Below are positions 31,996 to 43,867 of a DNA stretch of 64,000 bases, in pieces; position 1 is the first letter of the stretch, and each line of letters starts with the position of its first letter. A model generated the notes under the pieces. It did not search any database, was not told where the DNA came from, and saw only the letters and a program-made list of their open reading frames with translations. Made by a program: the position numbers and the translations under genes. The DNA comes from Phycomyces nitens (taxonomy: Eukaryota > Mucoromycota > Mucoromycetes > Mucorales > Phycomycetaceae). The stretch spans positions 2,852,001 through 2,916,000 of the forward strand of contig JAHRBC010000005.1 of NCBI GenBank assembly GCA_022702545.1, written 5' to 3'.

Positions 31996-34900
31996 TGAGA
32001 GAGAGAGAGCAACTAGTTAGTAAATTTATCATTGTTGGAAAAGATGCTTTTGGACGCCTACTATGCAACCTTTCACATATGCAATTTACTTTATGTTCTT
32101 TAAAGCTTTTGGGTATTTTAGATATCCAGAGTGAAGATAGTACTTCCTACTACATCAATCTAAATAAACTCGAGATTATTATACTCTTGAAACAAACTGA
32201 TCCATGTGCACAATTTTGAACGTTATATATTTTGTCTTTATGGTCTCTGTATATATCTACTTTATAATGTTTGATACATTTATTCTAGACTATTAAAAAT
32301 AATAGAGATTTCTTGTCAGGTTTGTTTTTACAAGCATGGCAGGGCTACCTATTATTACTTGGTTATATAACAAAGACTTTTTTTACAAAGGACACAAGAG
32401 AACTTTGGATGTGGGTGGTTCATAATAGCCCTGTATATAATGACCTTAGTCGTTTGCTCTTATACTTTACATCTACAATCATGACACAGAGATTCTGAGC
32501 GACTTTTAGTGGCTATATTATAATGTTTATATATTGTTTTATAAATCAACGTTTGGCAAAACCAGAAGCAGTATAAAGGACTATGAGTTGGGATAAGCCA
32601 ATATAGAGCCAAATAATAAATGATCAACTGTTTATTTTTACAATGAACAATATACATTGGAAGATGCTGGTATAGGAGTACTAGCCATCATTCTTTGTAT
32701 GCCAATAAAGCCGAAAAAGAGCAATATGTTTTTGTTTGGATGCGATTCTCCACAAGGGAAAAGAGAGTAATAATGGTCGAGGGATTATTGTTTTTTTAGC
32801 ACAAGCATGCTATTTTCTTATTTTATAAAATATCCGTGTCTTTTATTGTTGTTGTTGGCTCGATAAAATGAAATTAATGGCAAATGCGATATTATAATAC
32901 ATCGCGTCAATTAGTTTAAAGCAAGATAGGGTGAATATCAGTGTGCATCACACTTTATATTTAGACTTGTGGTCGTCTTGCAAGTATTATCAAAGTTGAT
33001 TATTGTTAAAATCAAAAAAGAAAGAAATCATTGATTGAGGTTTCTTTTTTGGATACATGATCAAAGATATTAATTAATCTGTTGTGTATGCTATATAGCT
33101 AAAAACAAACAAACAAATGATCATTTCAGTAACCGTAGGCGATCAGCGGCAAGGTCGTTGTGTAAGTTACTGATTGTTCTTTGAAAGATTGTCATTTCAT
33201 TCACTCTTTAAATACATCTTTGTTTTCTCAAACTTATTGCTATTGAATCAAAACTGCCAGGGCCCAATACTAATATTTCAACATGGAATAATGAATGCAA
33301 GTATTATTTATAATGATTGTCTTTAACAATTATGCAAAAATCCTAAAAAGAAATATTTATTGGAATACCAAACAAAGACTCTTGGACTTTGGATAGAGAT
33401 TATTTACTCGGCAGTGCCTTGGCTATGTGCTCAATGTACAACGATACACAATCATTATTCCATGTACAGGCTTATTTATGAAGCAAAAAGTGAAAGTCGG
33501 ATTTCAGTAGTTTGGGACTTGATGGCCATTTTACATGGCTTATTTAAATTAAATCATAAAGACAATCCTATTGATTCATAACAAAGGCTAATGTACTTGC
33601 TTTGTAATTGATCTGCCTGACCCTTACCCTTCTTGTGCTTGGAACCCAAGGGGTCTAAAGTACTCTTCCCAGTTTTTTTCTTTTTCTTTTTTGGCTTGGG
33701 ATCAAGTGAAACCAAATTACAATAGTTTATTTGCCTCAAGTCTATTTGGTATGCAAGGAGACATATCTCGAGCACAAACACAATGTCACTATCAAAATAT
33801 ACATTCAGGGCTTTATTAAATAGGCAAAAACCAATCATTCCAGAAACAATGACACTCCAAAGTTGATTATGGATTCTGTAAATTTGACTTTCTTGTCCCA
33901 ATAAAGACATTTGTCAATTTAAAAAAAGCTTACAATTCAGTGGCAACATGTGTTTTTGATCTGTTTGAGAGATCAGTGGTAGCAAGGTCAATATGTATAT
34001 TACAAACATGCAATTGTCATGGTTACTTTAATCATTTTCCTCCTAGCAACAAAATCATCGCAAGTATCATAATATAATCGGCCTGTAGACTATATTCTAT
34101 AAAAGATTCCAATATATACATTTATTCTCTCCTGATTAAAAAATTGATCCTCGTTCCTTAAAAGAGGGCGGCAAAAGAGAATGTTTATTTTTTCTTGGTG
34201 TGTGAATATTAACATTGTCCAACTTTAAGAAAATGTATTGTATACCGTATTTATCTGGCTTATATTATCCAGGGTACACAAGGTATTCTAATTAATACCA
34301 GGGTTTGATTACTGGACCAATTCAAATACAAATACATCTTTGGACGCCAACAGTAGCTGTACTCGAATGATCTGCTATTCAAAACAATCATAATGACCAT
34401 TGATCCATTATTGTCTATAGAAATGTCGGAAACGGCAGTCAATTGAATCTATTGAATCACAAGCATATGGAGTCCAAAATATCGGTGCCTTGATTGAATC
34501 GAGAAAAAAAGAAGAAGAATAAAAGAAAAGAAAAGAAAATGATCTTTTGGGGTTTCTAATATGCGCTTTTTATGAACAAAGATAAAGTTGCATGTACATA
34601 TCATTAACCTTCTTTTTTTCTTTTTAATAGAAGCAGTAAAGAGAGTAGATTGTTTTGGTGAGAGTAAATATGATGTAGGGATTGGGAATTAATATAGATC
34701 TTTATTACCTTTTCATCATACCATTACATATTTCCACTGTAGATTCTAAAGCCTATATTAGAATGAAAAATATTAGCAATAAAAAACAGATCCAAGGCCC
34801 ATAATCAAACCCTTTTTTTTTATAATACTGATTCAATAAACACAAATCATTTTTGGTACTTGTACACACTCTTTTTCAGGGTGCAAGAATAAAATAATAA

Positions 34901-35399
34901 TAATAAAAGACACTTGGTGCGATTATATTATATATTATTATATGATTAAAATAAAAGGGCTTGGTTAACAAAGTATTCCAAAAGGGTTTCATTTGGATAC
35001 CAATAAATCAAGGTCAGAGTGTCATACAAAATAAAAGAGTAATTAATTCGATTTTTTTAATACTTTCTACTATATATGTACATATAATGATTACGATGAA
35101 CATTGGTGGTTCTGTCTCGTTAATTAATGGTGTACTTTGCAAATTATAAACAATATGCTCTTCACTCGAGATACTCTAAAGTGCTGTTATAGGAGATTCC
35201 AAAGGTCGCAAGGAGAGATATCGAGTACAAATATGGTAGATGTAGACAATACAAATATTGAAATAAAGCGTGTAATTGAAAGCACAATGTAAGCACAAAA
35301 AAAAAGGGTTCATCAAGAACGAATATAAAAAGGGAGACTTGATTTCCTTTCACGCCCTTTTGATCCTTCTTTCCAACCATTCGCATTTGAGCACACCTA
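31996..35399. other. Long AT-rich stretch without a supported gene
   Basis: 3.4 kb in which every open frame is short and of poor composition. It contains poly-A/poly-T runs, a GAAAAGAAAAGAAAA run near 34525-34539, and an imperfect hairpin near 33015-33055 (AAAAAAGAAAGAAATC against GGTTTCTTTTTTGG). It separates the transposon graveyard from the chitosanase gene. The last part is the chitosanase promoter region. Confidence 0.5.
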
Positions 35400-36775
35400 A
35401 TGATATTGAACCAATCGAGTCGGATTCTCCTCTTGAGTCTCTTGGTGCTCAGTCTTGTTCATTCAGGATACGCAAAAAAGTACGCTGCTTGCCAAGGAAA
35501 GTTTACACCCAACAAAGGGATCTGTAACAAATTCAAGTTTGGCAATGGCCACCAGGTAAAGTAAAATAATGCTGGAGACTAGGATTGCATTCCAACTCTC
35601 CTCCTCTTTTTGAAAATGGCCTTTTTTTATAACACATTACCCTGCATATTTAGAGAGAATGCATCACCCCTAAGAACGGCACGACATATTATAGCCTTTC
35701 AAAACTGCCAAAAGTAACGTCCATCAACAGCCGCACTCGAAAGATGTCTAGCTTGATAACAAACGTTTTCGAAGAAGGAAGCACGAATTTTGCATTTGCG
35801 TAAGTATTCAGCATGTACCAGATCAATAAGCTTATTGACTTTTAAAAACCCTGTAGATCATGCACTGATATTGGGGATTTGCGTGGCTATACTTGTGGAT
35901 ATGTTGGATTCACTGTACGTGCTTTTTAAGCCCTTGTTGTTGTTGTTAATATCCATTTCTAATATGCTCATCTTGTCTCTTAATAATAGACTGGAACCAA
36001 TGATGCCGAGACTGTCATCAAGGCCTATTCCAAGAAACAGCCCAATAATGCATTCAAGCCATATCTCTCTAAGCTGGCCAAGATCAGTGCATTGCCTTTC
36101 TGCGACAGAAAAGGCAGAGGAAATACAAAGGGTCTCGAGGGATTCTCAAAAGCATGGAAAACCGAAGCCTGCCGTAAAGGAGAAGAGTTTCCAAAGGTCC
36201 AAAAGGACTGGGCCTACAAAAACTATATGATTCCTAGTGCACGCTATGCAGCTGCATATGGAGTCAATAGTGCACTTGGAAGAGCTATTTTCTATGGTAA
36301 TTACAATAATGGTTTATAAATAACCCACAAGAAGAAGAAGAAGAAGAAGAAAAATGCATTTATTGACAGATCAAACACTCTGTTTGTAGATACAATCATT
36401 CAGCACGGATACCAATATGTCGAACAAGATATCAATATCGTTCGTGTACTTACCCTGACAGGTGGCCGAAAGAAAAACGAGTCTGAACAGTCTTTCTTGA
36501 CTCGTTTCCTTACCATCCGACGGGAATTGCAGTGCTGTTACCCGTAAGTCGAATGAGAAATACGTACGACATTGGTTAATTATGAATGTTTATTTTCAAG
36601 TGATGATGTCTGGCCTGACAGTGCAACCCGCAGTGAGGACCTGCAGGGACTCGTCAACAAGTTTAGCACCAACAAAGATTTAGAAAAGCCTGTGAGATTG
36701 ACAAACTTTGGAGTCACAGTCAAGGGTACAGAGCAAGACTCGATTGATACCAGAAGATGCAAAAAGACAAAATAA
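35400..36775 (+). CDS. Secreted GH46 chitosanase
   Basis: Endo-hydrolase of chitosan, a major wall polymer of Mucoromycota. The first exon starts MILNQSSRILLLSLLVLSLV and a signal peptide ends near HSGYA. Following exons, joined at GTAAAG/GTAAGT/GTACGT donors, give SSLITNVFEEGST with the first catalytic Glu, then SCTDIGDLRGYTCGYVGFT with the second catalytic acid (Asp of the DIGDLRGYT motif) and TGTNDAETVIKAYSKKQPNN. Further on are GLEGFSKAWKTEACRKGEEF, YAAAYGVNSALGRAIFY, DTIIQHGYQYVEQDINIVR and RFLTIRRELQCCYP, all in the order of bacterial GH46 enzymes. It ends with a Lys-rich tail at 36775. Its 3' end faces SSU72 only 92 bp away. The role could be wall remodelling or use of foreign chitosan. 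Confidence 0.88.
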
Positions 36776-36866
36776 ATAACCAATATACCCTTTAACACAT
36801 TAATTGAATAAACACAAATAATAATCAGTAAATGATTCTCAACTCAATCATTTATTATCGTTGGCC

Positions 36867-37728
36867 TTAGAAATAAGCAATTGTGTGAAGGATAGGAAAG
36901 TTTGGATTCTTTTCCGTGTATCTGTCGATAATATTATCCACCTGAGCATCTATATCAGTCGAAGCCTCAATCTATATATATACACTCAGTAAGTAATCAA
37001 TGGTTCTTATAGATCTTGGGATGTAGTACCATTTGGGCCAGTTGTAAAATGGCTCGACCACCCAAGGTAGCATCTTCATGATTATCTTTGATTTCAACGT
37101 TCATTACATGCGTACTTTTGTTGAGAGATTGTCCACGGTTGGATAGATCTATTACAAAGCTAGTTTAGGACCTCAATGCCATAAAGACCACCAATTAATT
37201 TACCTTCAACAACCGCATCAAAGCACCGTTCCTCGCATGTAATGATAACATCATATGTATCCACTGATTCCTGCCAGCGCTGTGGAGCATCCTTTACTTT
37301 CCGGTTCCGGTCAATCATACTCAAGAGACCATTTTGAGTATAGCTATACACTCCAGGCAATAAATCAATAAATCAATTATACCAACACATTTCTTTTGTA
37401 TCTTACAGCTGTGAATCCTTGGCTTCCAGTTCTTGGTAGACCTGATCATAAGGTGTACCAAATGGATAGATATTAGGCTTATCGATCGAGGGACCTGGTA
37501 GGCGCACCATTGTTCCAGTGCCATAGGATGCTACATCGAATCCCTTTTTTCTGCAGAATGATCAAGAAGATTAATGTCAATACTGCGATATTTCTTATTG
37601 TCTGATTCACAGTTACGAACAAGAATTGAATTGTAATATTATTTTCTTAAGAATAATTACGCAAGAACATGGTGCGCTTCCATTGAGCGGTTCTGATTAC
37701 TAGCACAAATGACAGCGTATTTGACCAT
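36867..37728 (-). CDS. SSU72: SSU72 RNA polymerase II CTD Ser5 phosphatase
   Basis: Removes phosphate from Ser5 (and Ser7) of the Pol II C-terminal domain, acting in 3' end formation and transcription termination in the nucleus. The start [20 protein letters not shown] at 37728 carries the low-molecular-weight phosphatase-like P loop CASNQNRS (CxxxxxRS). Later exons give [53 protein letters not shown], the [20 protein letters not shown] segment with the general-acid Asp, [20 protein letters not shown] and the end [11 protein letters not shown] at 36867. Several introns of 50-80 nt interrupt it. It is divergent from TXNL1 and convergent with chitosanase. No disruptions are seen. Confidence 0.93.
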
Positions 37729-37903
37729 TTGTATTTAGACAAGCACAATCTATACTTCTCCTTTGTGTTTTCTTTAAATCTCCGCGTCATCCAAGAAGCG
37801 TCACACTCTGGAAATGGATTCGGTTGCAGGTTGCGTCCTCACCTCACATCATTACAACTCCTCTCTTTCAAACTCGAAACTTTTCATTTTTGAAAATCTC
37901 CAA
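37729..37903. promoter_or_regulatory. Compact bidirectional promoter between SSU72 and TXNL1
   Basis: Only 175 bp separate the two divergent start codons, so promoters and 5' leaders of both genes must overlap here. An in-frame upstream ATG for TXNL1 at 37814 would add 30 residues not expected for the family. It could instead be leader sequence. Confidence 0.45.
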
Positions 37904-39390
37904 ATGGCTACCATCAAGCAAATCAACAACTCTGCTGAATTCCAGCAGCTCTTGACCAGCACGCCCACTGGAAAGCTTATTGTGGTTGACTTTTTTGCTA
38001 CCTGGTGGTAAGAAAGTAAACGCGACAATACTACGAATACTGAATCCCCGTGTGCTCAACCAGTGGTCCCTGCAAGACTATTGCACCTCTCTATGCACAG
38101 CTGTCCACAAAGTACCCCAATGTCCAGTTTACCAAGGTAGCCTACAGGCCATCCAAAAAAATAGGCTTTGTCTGGAATAAAATAGCTAATAATATTGTTT
38201 GTAGGTTGATGTGGATAGAGCAAAGGTTGGTATATATTTCAAAATATCTAGGCAGTATACTCATCTCATTCTGTATATAGGACGTGTCAAGTAGCTGCGG
38301 CATCACTTCAATGTAATCAATTCACTATTTAAGAGCCATTTTGACTTCTTTTTTTTTCCTTTGACAGGCCCACTTTCCAGTTCTACAAGGCTGGCAGCAA
38401 GGTGGCCGAGATGAAGGGAGCAAACCCTGCTCAGTTACTTCAATACATTAAGCAGTATCAGGGTGATGCTAGTGCCGAAGGAGCACAATCTTCTGCCTCT
38501 GTAAACTATGGTGTGCCTGGCCATGTAATGATATTATATATGCATATATATATATGAACAGCGGAAATGCTTATTCATCTGTTATTAGTCTGATCTGACC
38601 GAATTCGTCACACCCAACCAAATGGATGCCTTGAACCAGCAGGAAGAGCACAATGTCAAGAATATTTTCAAGAACAATGATGCTTATCTTGAGAGTGATG
38701 TAGATGAGCAGTTGATTATCAGTGTTCCATTTAACCAGCGTAAGTATGACCAAAAGACTATCAATACTAGGTCTAACACTTGCTGTAGCCGTCAAGATCC
38801 ACTCGATCAAGATCAAGGTCCCTAGTATTAGTAAGCAACATTTATATTTTTAAAAAAAAGAGGGTGTAATTGTGAATTGGAGTCCTAACAAGTGATAAAG
38901 GCCATGCACCAAAGACGATCAAACTGTTTGCCAACCGTCAGAACCTTGGCTTTGATGACATAGACTCTATCCGGGAGACACAGACCATTGAGCTCAGACC
39001 AGAACACTTTGAGGAAAACGGAATTATCAATTTGAGATTTGTAAAGTTCCAGAACCTTGTCAATCTTGTGGTAAATTAATGTCTTGATATTATCTGTGTG
39101 TGTGTGTGCGTGTGATTTGTATTAACATTAATATACATAAAGATCTTTATTGCTGACAACCAAGGGGATGAAGATACCACCAAGATCCAGCAACTGATCT
39201 TTATTGGGTAAGTGTCTTTAATAGTCTTTTATTTAATTTCTGATGTTTATTGATTCTTGTACATTCGGTAGATCTCCCACAGAGGTAAATATTAAAGGTA
39301 AAAAACTGAACAGCCAGCCCATTAACCCTATTGTACATTTTTAACATCTAGACTACAAACATGGGTGACCTTAAAAAGGAAGAGAACTAA
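37904..39390 (+). CDS. Thioredoxin-like protein with C-terminal PITH domain (TXNL1)
   Basis: Thioredoxin-like protein 1, associated with the 26S proteasome in other eukaryotes. The N-terminal thioredoxin domain starts MATIKQINNSAEFQQLLTST. The active site WCGPC is assembled across an intron, with exon 1 ending TGG TG at 38007 and exon 2 supplying TGGTCCCTGC. A 21-nt micro-exon (38205-38225) encodes VDVDRAK, and the next 32-nt exon leads to the cis-proline TSMPTF. The PITH domain follows: SDLTEFVTPNQMDALNQQEE, VDEQLIISVPFNQ, VKIHSIKIK, APKTIKLFANRQNLGFDDID, and ends GDLKKEEN at 39390. At least nine exons are needed. It faces the FIT gene at its 3' end (243 bp). Confidence 0.92.
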
Positions 39391-39633
39391 CGCATTGATT
39401 AAATATAAAGATATTTATACAATATATTTGAATGTATCAAACAACAAAACAACTAGCAAACAATTCTAAAATTATGTTTTGAGTACCAATAATGAAATTG
39501 TAAAATCTATTAGTGTCAAATAACCGAAATTTATAAAACATGTGTATGTATTCAAGTGTAAAGAGAGAGAGAATGGGTTAGGGTGTAAGATATTAAGTAA
39601 TAATAATAGAAAAGAAGGCAGAATACATGTGTC

Positions 39634-40547
39634 TTAAAGTGATTGGTCTACTTGTTGTTGCGACAGGCGCTCCATTGAAATCGAATTGGCAGTGTTTTCA
39701 TCATGATCGACAGACATTGATGGCAAACCGAGAAAAGACGAGGGGAAAACATAGAGATACTAATAGACATTAGCCAACCGTTGGATCCCAAAACCATTCA
39801 AACACTTACTGTAACTGCCCATCCAAGGATACCAAAGAAACAGCCCGACATCAATTCAAAGTGGCCATGGAAATACACACTTGTCATCAGAACCATCCAC
39901 CACCAGAGTCCCAATAGACAAAAGATGGATACAATAGAGTACCACTCCAACCCACCCCGGTTCCTGACACGCTGAAAGGTAGGGATCGATGAAAATACCC
40001 AGCTCAGCTCTTCCCACAAAAACAAACTAGCATGGATCAGCATGACGCAATGGCCAGATACATCGTGTCCACCTGTCCATTGACCGCCCAGACGACGACA
40101 GCTTGATTGCTGAAAGACATCGTTCAATGCAACGACTGAATCGCCAGAATTGGTCTTTGAGGAGCAATGGCCACCCGTGGCAACAAATACTCGGTCGATT
40201 ATACTTGGGCCAAAGAACCATTGGGTCATTATATACCAATAAGCGGTAATGATTATGTACCGACCCAATCCCTGAACGAATCGCTGCGATTCAAGCTTTG
40301 CTTTGGAAATAACGAGAAAGAGGTAGGGTAGGTAGAGAACAGTGACCCAGAACCAGCCGATCTTTACAAAGTATTTGTTAAATACATTGCTCTTGAGACT
40401 AAAGTATGAAATAGGCGCTTGTTGAATCGAGGAATATAGGAATCCGAGAAAGACGGTGATGAGGTAGAGAGAAACAAGAACATTTTGGTACGGTTTGAGC
40501 ATCAAGGGCAAATTTCTGATGGATGACGAGTGAGATGAAGGCGGCAT
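39634..40547 (-). CDS. FIT family lipid-droplet/ER protein (SCS3/FITM2-like)
   Basis: ER acyl-CoA diphosphatase family needed for lipid droplet budding and phospholipid balance. Two exons (40547-39810 and 39759-39634, intron 50 nt, phase 0) give 287 residues. Several membrane segments are visible (LVSLYLITVFLGFLYSSI, IGWFWVTVLYLPYLFLVI, IIITAYWYIMTQWFF, WYSIVSIFCLLGLWWWMVLM). The two family motifs are present: CRRLGGQWTGGHDVSGHC with the first catalytic His, and SVYFHGHFELMSG with the second. The second exon supplies a short end of the last membrane segment (YLYVFPSSF) and a hydrophilic Ser/Gln tail ending at 39634. The call is supported by both motifs. Confidence 0.9.
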
Positions 40548-41062
40548 TTAATAAGCGTAATAACAAGAAGAAGAAGAAACGAGAGAGAGCTCTTTATCGA
40601 TTTGTTTTTTTGTTTTTGTTTTGGAGTTGGAAATAGATATAAATTGGACATATGGTTTGAGCATTATAAATCTATAATATTAAAGTGACGTAGCGATTTT
40701 CTTTTCTTTTCTTTTATCATCATCATTATTGCATGAATTCATCACCAGTAAAATGATACAAGGCCAGGTTTGTCTTGCTATTATCAATTACTTCAAGACA
40801 TAAAGAGTAACAGGACTTGGAGCCAAAACCAAACAAGACGGCCTGGTAATGTTTAAATGCAATTGGCTTATGCTGTTGTTATCTAGAGGGTTTGTGTATG
40901 GTCTCAACAAATGGTGCCAAGCACACCCCTTTTATTTTTGCAGCCAAATATCCGTGTGTATTGGACGGATAGATGCAAGGTTTGTCAGGTTGTGCAAAAG
41001 AGGGCTGGAAAGGGTGGTTAAGTATTACCAAATGCGATATTTTGAACGTGCCAAGCATAATA
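40548..41062. other. Intergenic, no supported gene
   Basis: Upstream region of the FIT gene (TTCTTTTCTTTTC tract near 40698) running up to the left end of the TIR element. A plus-strand frame at 40849 continues across the element boundary at 41063 and is therefore not considered a gene. Confidence 0.45.
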
Positions 41063-41294
41063 CAGTGAGAACGGTAAATTTTGTCACTTTGAGAACATTA
41101 AAGGTCCGTAAGCAAAAAATAAATAAATGTCATTTTGGTGTCTTTATCATCATAAGAATCAAGATTGAGAATATTATTATTATTATTGGTATCAAGTAAT
41201 AATAAAGGTATATTACAGATATATATATATATATATATGATCATCCGAACAAACAGTTGAATTTAGCTAATAAATTTCATATGAAAATGTTTAA

Positions 41295-42400
41295 TTAGAG
41301 GTTACAGGTGCAATGTCTGCTACATACTTTCTTTTTTGGCTTCAAAATTGAACCTATATTGGTATCATCATCTTTGATATCTGTAACGTATCTTTTGTGG
41401 CAATATTTATCATAAGTCTTGCTCATCTGCTCTAGCTCGTTAATGATAGTGTTCAGATTACCCAGTTCTTTGATTTGCATAGGTACATTGAGTGATGTGA
41501 CCTCATTTATGATATTTGTATAATTACAGATTGGACTTAATACATAGAACTTCTCCATATCTTTAATTTCTTACCAGCTGTTTGTAATGAGCAAGTAATC
41601 TTGTTATCTTTTTTCGACATAGATTTTACGAGAAAACATGGCCAATATTATCAGATCTGTACAAAAACTGTCTATATCATTTTGGGCATCTGAGGGCTTG
41701 ATTTCTCAGTATCCTAATGTCGTATCAGACAACTTTGGATCATAGTGATTCATTAATGCACCTGAGTAGAGGCTGTTCGTGTTTTCCTCCTTGAGGGTTA
41801 ACTTAAATAAAGTCAAGGTCAAATAGCTCTCCTTACTATTATATATAATTTTCTATTTTTTACCACAGAACATGCTAGTTTTATTTTCCAGGATTATGAA
41901 GTATTGGAGAGAGAACAGGGTCGAGATGGTTGGTAGTAAGTTCCATTTCGCTTAGATATTTAGTTTACTTGAAGTTGGGTAGCTTGTTCAGGTTATTTAT
42001 TTTTCTCCTTTGATATATCACATATAACATTATGAGCCTCAATGATTCTTAACAGTTTATGTAGATATCATGAAATTTTTCATCATCTTCTGAAGCTGTA
42101 GCATAGATCTCTGTTAATTCTTTGTTTTTTTTTTAAAGAAAAACGTAAACTTTTTGTCTCTTTATTCACTCTCTATTATTGAATAGATGCGTAAGCTCAA
42201 TTATTATATCTCAACCCTCTTTTACTCACTCTCTTAATCTCGGTCAATCTTGTATGAATATTATCACTCAATCTTTCTTCTGACTTGTAGGCTTGGGATA
42301 CAGTATCTCTCGACTGCTCGATATCATCAATGCCAATGTAATTTAAGACAATAAGATCATACTCATACTACTTTAGCAATATAATGTTCTTGGAAGCACT
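41295..42400 (-). pseudogene. Unrecognised minus-strand gene fragments inside the TIR element
   Basis: The downstream piece (41558-41295) reads MEKFYVLSPICNYTNIINEV, NTIINELEQMSKTYDKYCHK and ends KPKKKVCSRHCTCNL. Upstream pieces on the same strand include YIGIDDIEQSRDTVSQAYK with SEERLSDNIHTRLTEIKR near 42345-42225, and TEIYATASEDDEKFHDIYI near 42115-42060. These look like exons of one coiled-coil protein separated by short introns or breaks. The family is not recognised. It could be the element's own gene. Confidence 0.35.
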
Positions 42401-42584
42401 GTATGAAATAATTATTAAAAAAAAAGTAGCCTCATAATGTATTTCTAGGCTTATGTAGTTGCAGGAGTTGATGTGTATCACTACGCCAAAGAAAAAAAAA
42501 GTTATATCTCAGACTTCTGTTTGCAAAAGTGAATATACTGGAGAAGTGGCTCCGCGACTTTAGCATTGTTTTTAAGCCTGTAAG

Positions 42585-42750
42585 TTGGTGTTGGTGTTGG
42601 TGTTGGTGTTGGTGTTGGTGTTGGTGTTGGTGTTGGTGTTGGTGTTGGTGTTGGTGTTGGTGTTGGTGTTGGTGTTGGTGTTGGTGTTGGTGTTGGTGTT
42701 GGTGTTGGTGTTGGTGTTGGTGTTGGTGTTGGTGTTGGTGTTGGTGTTGA
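42585..42750. repeat. GGTGTT hexanucleotide array
   Basis: About 27-28 uninterrupted copies of the 6-bp unit GGTGTT. Being a multiple of 3 with no stop in several frames, it yields artificial long frames of Cys-Trp, Val-Leu or Thr-Asn repeats. No gene is implied. Confidence 0.95.
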
Positions 42751-42879
42751 GGATGGTGATGGTGCTGATTACATCTTTAGTAATACTTTTCATTGGTTGA
42801 TAGGTAGCAAATTCAACAGATATATCAAAATCATATAGTTTGTCGGTCCCACTATGTGGAAAGCGTTTTTTTTTAATAC

Positions 42880-43340
42880 TGTTATAAACGCTCTCTCAAA
42901 AGATACCGCCAAATCGACACATCGGAAAGTAAGTCGCGGACTATATGAATTGACAAGAATAGTGTAGGGCACAGGTCAACAAATAATATAGGTGTGTTTC
43001 ATTTGCTTTTGATATACGGAAACCAAAGCAAGAAAGAGATGGCTGTTATGAGCAGTAATCCATGTTTGACCCCATTTCTACAAGTAATATTCTTGACATT
43101 TTGGTAGAGTAGATTAGAATCGACAGTTTCCAGTTTGTTTGAGCTGTATGAATTGATATATTCTAGAGTCTTTAGTGATTCAAAGTGTATTCTTGATAGA
43201 CTTTGGGTTGGTGAATTTTTAGTTTACAAACTCTGCTCAAAAACAATAAGACGGTTCAAAACTTGATTCTAAATGTAGATTGTGATGCATAAAGAGTATA
43301 AAGAAGTGGTTTGACAACGAACGTCTTACAATGGATTAAT
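42880..43340 (+). pseudogene. Degenerate gene shared with the relic at 20628-21060
   Basis: From 42905 the DNA matches the reverse complement of 21040-20630 (for example GATATACGGAAACCAAAGCA against GGTATACGGAAACCAAACCA). In broken frames it reads RLESTVSSLFELYELIYSR and VFSDSKCILDRLWVGEFLV. Stops and shifts are frequent, so this copy is dead. It lies 130 bp from the right terminal repeat, in the same arrangement as the other copy. Confidence 0.6.
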
Positions 43341-43471
43341 GGGTAATTGTATAACTTGCTTTCTGGTTTGTCGATTTACTGTCACCGAATTTTCCAAGAG
43401 TCTGAAATCATTTTTTTTTTGGTTACGGACATTTAATGTTCTCAAAGTGACAAAATTTACCGTTCTCACTG

Positions 43472-43867
43472 TATACTTTGCGCAATTTGGTAAAGGATTC
43501 ACAAGGGTTGTTTTTGGCCAACAAAAGGAATATGCGTAACCCATAACAAATATGGACAAACACATGCCTATAGGTCTTTATAGATCTTGTATAAAAAAAC
43601 TTTAACCGTATTCCTGGGCGTAAAGTCCCTCCATCTTATTCTTTACTATACATATATATATGTATATGTGTATATGTATTTTTTAGGGATTTGTGGGTGA
43701 AATAAAGGCATAGACTATCAAGAGGATGTGTAACAAAACAAATAGAGCTTTAAAGGTTCAAAGACTTTATACAAAATTAAGAAAGTGTAGAATGCATATG
43801 CATGGATGAATATGAAAGAATGATGGAGAAATTATAGAATGAAAGTAGGTTTAGGGTTTTGTCAGTA
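43472..43867. other. Short intergenic stretch after the TIR element
   Basis: AT-rich, with a TATATATGTATATGTGTATATG run near 43652. It holds the downstream region of the PHD gene. No gene is seen. Confidence 0.45.

Larger units (their letters stand above)
41063..43471. mobile_element. 2.4-kb DNA element with about 58-bp terminal inverted repeats
   Basis: The left end (CAGTGAGAACGGTAAATTTT, then GTCACTTTGAGAACATTAAA) and the reverse complement of the right end (43471 inwards) match at all but two of the first 58 or so positions. Both ends are flanked by TA (41061-41062 and 43472-43473), consistent with a TA target duplication. Inside are a minus-strand set of fragments (41295-42400), a long GGTGTT array and a plus-strand degenerate gene (42880-43340) whose homologue lies at 20628-21060. 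No recognisable DDE transposase was found, so the superfamily is undecided. CAGTG ends with TA would suit a Tc1/mariner-pogo relative. Confidence 0.75.

Noticed and set aside
33554..33910. 118-residue minus-strand frame with a Lys-rich stretch
   Set aside because: The lysine run comes from an A-rich tract. No family likeness or splicing context.
40849..41199. 116-residue plus-strand frame
   Set aside because: It crosses the left border of the TIR element at 41063 and ends in low-complexity isoleucine codons.
42529..42800. Open frames of pure Cys-Trp, Val-Leu or Thr-Asn repeats
   Set aside because: They are produced by the GGTGTT array in different frames and have no coding support.
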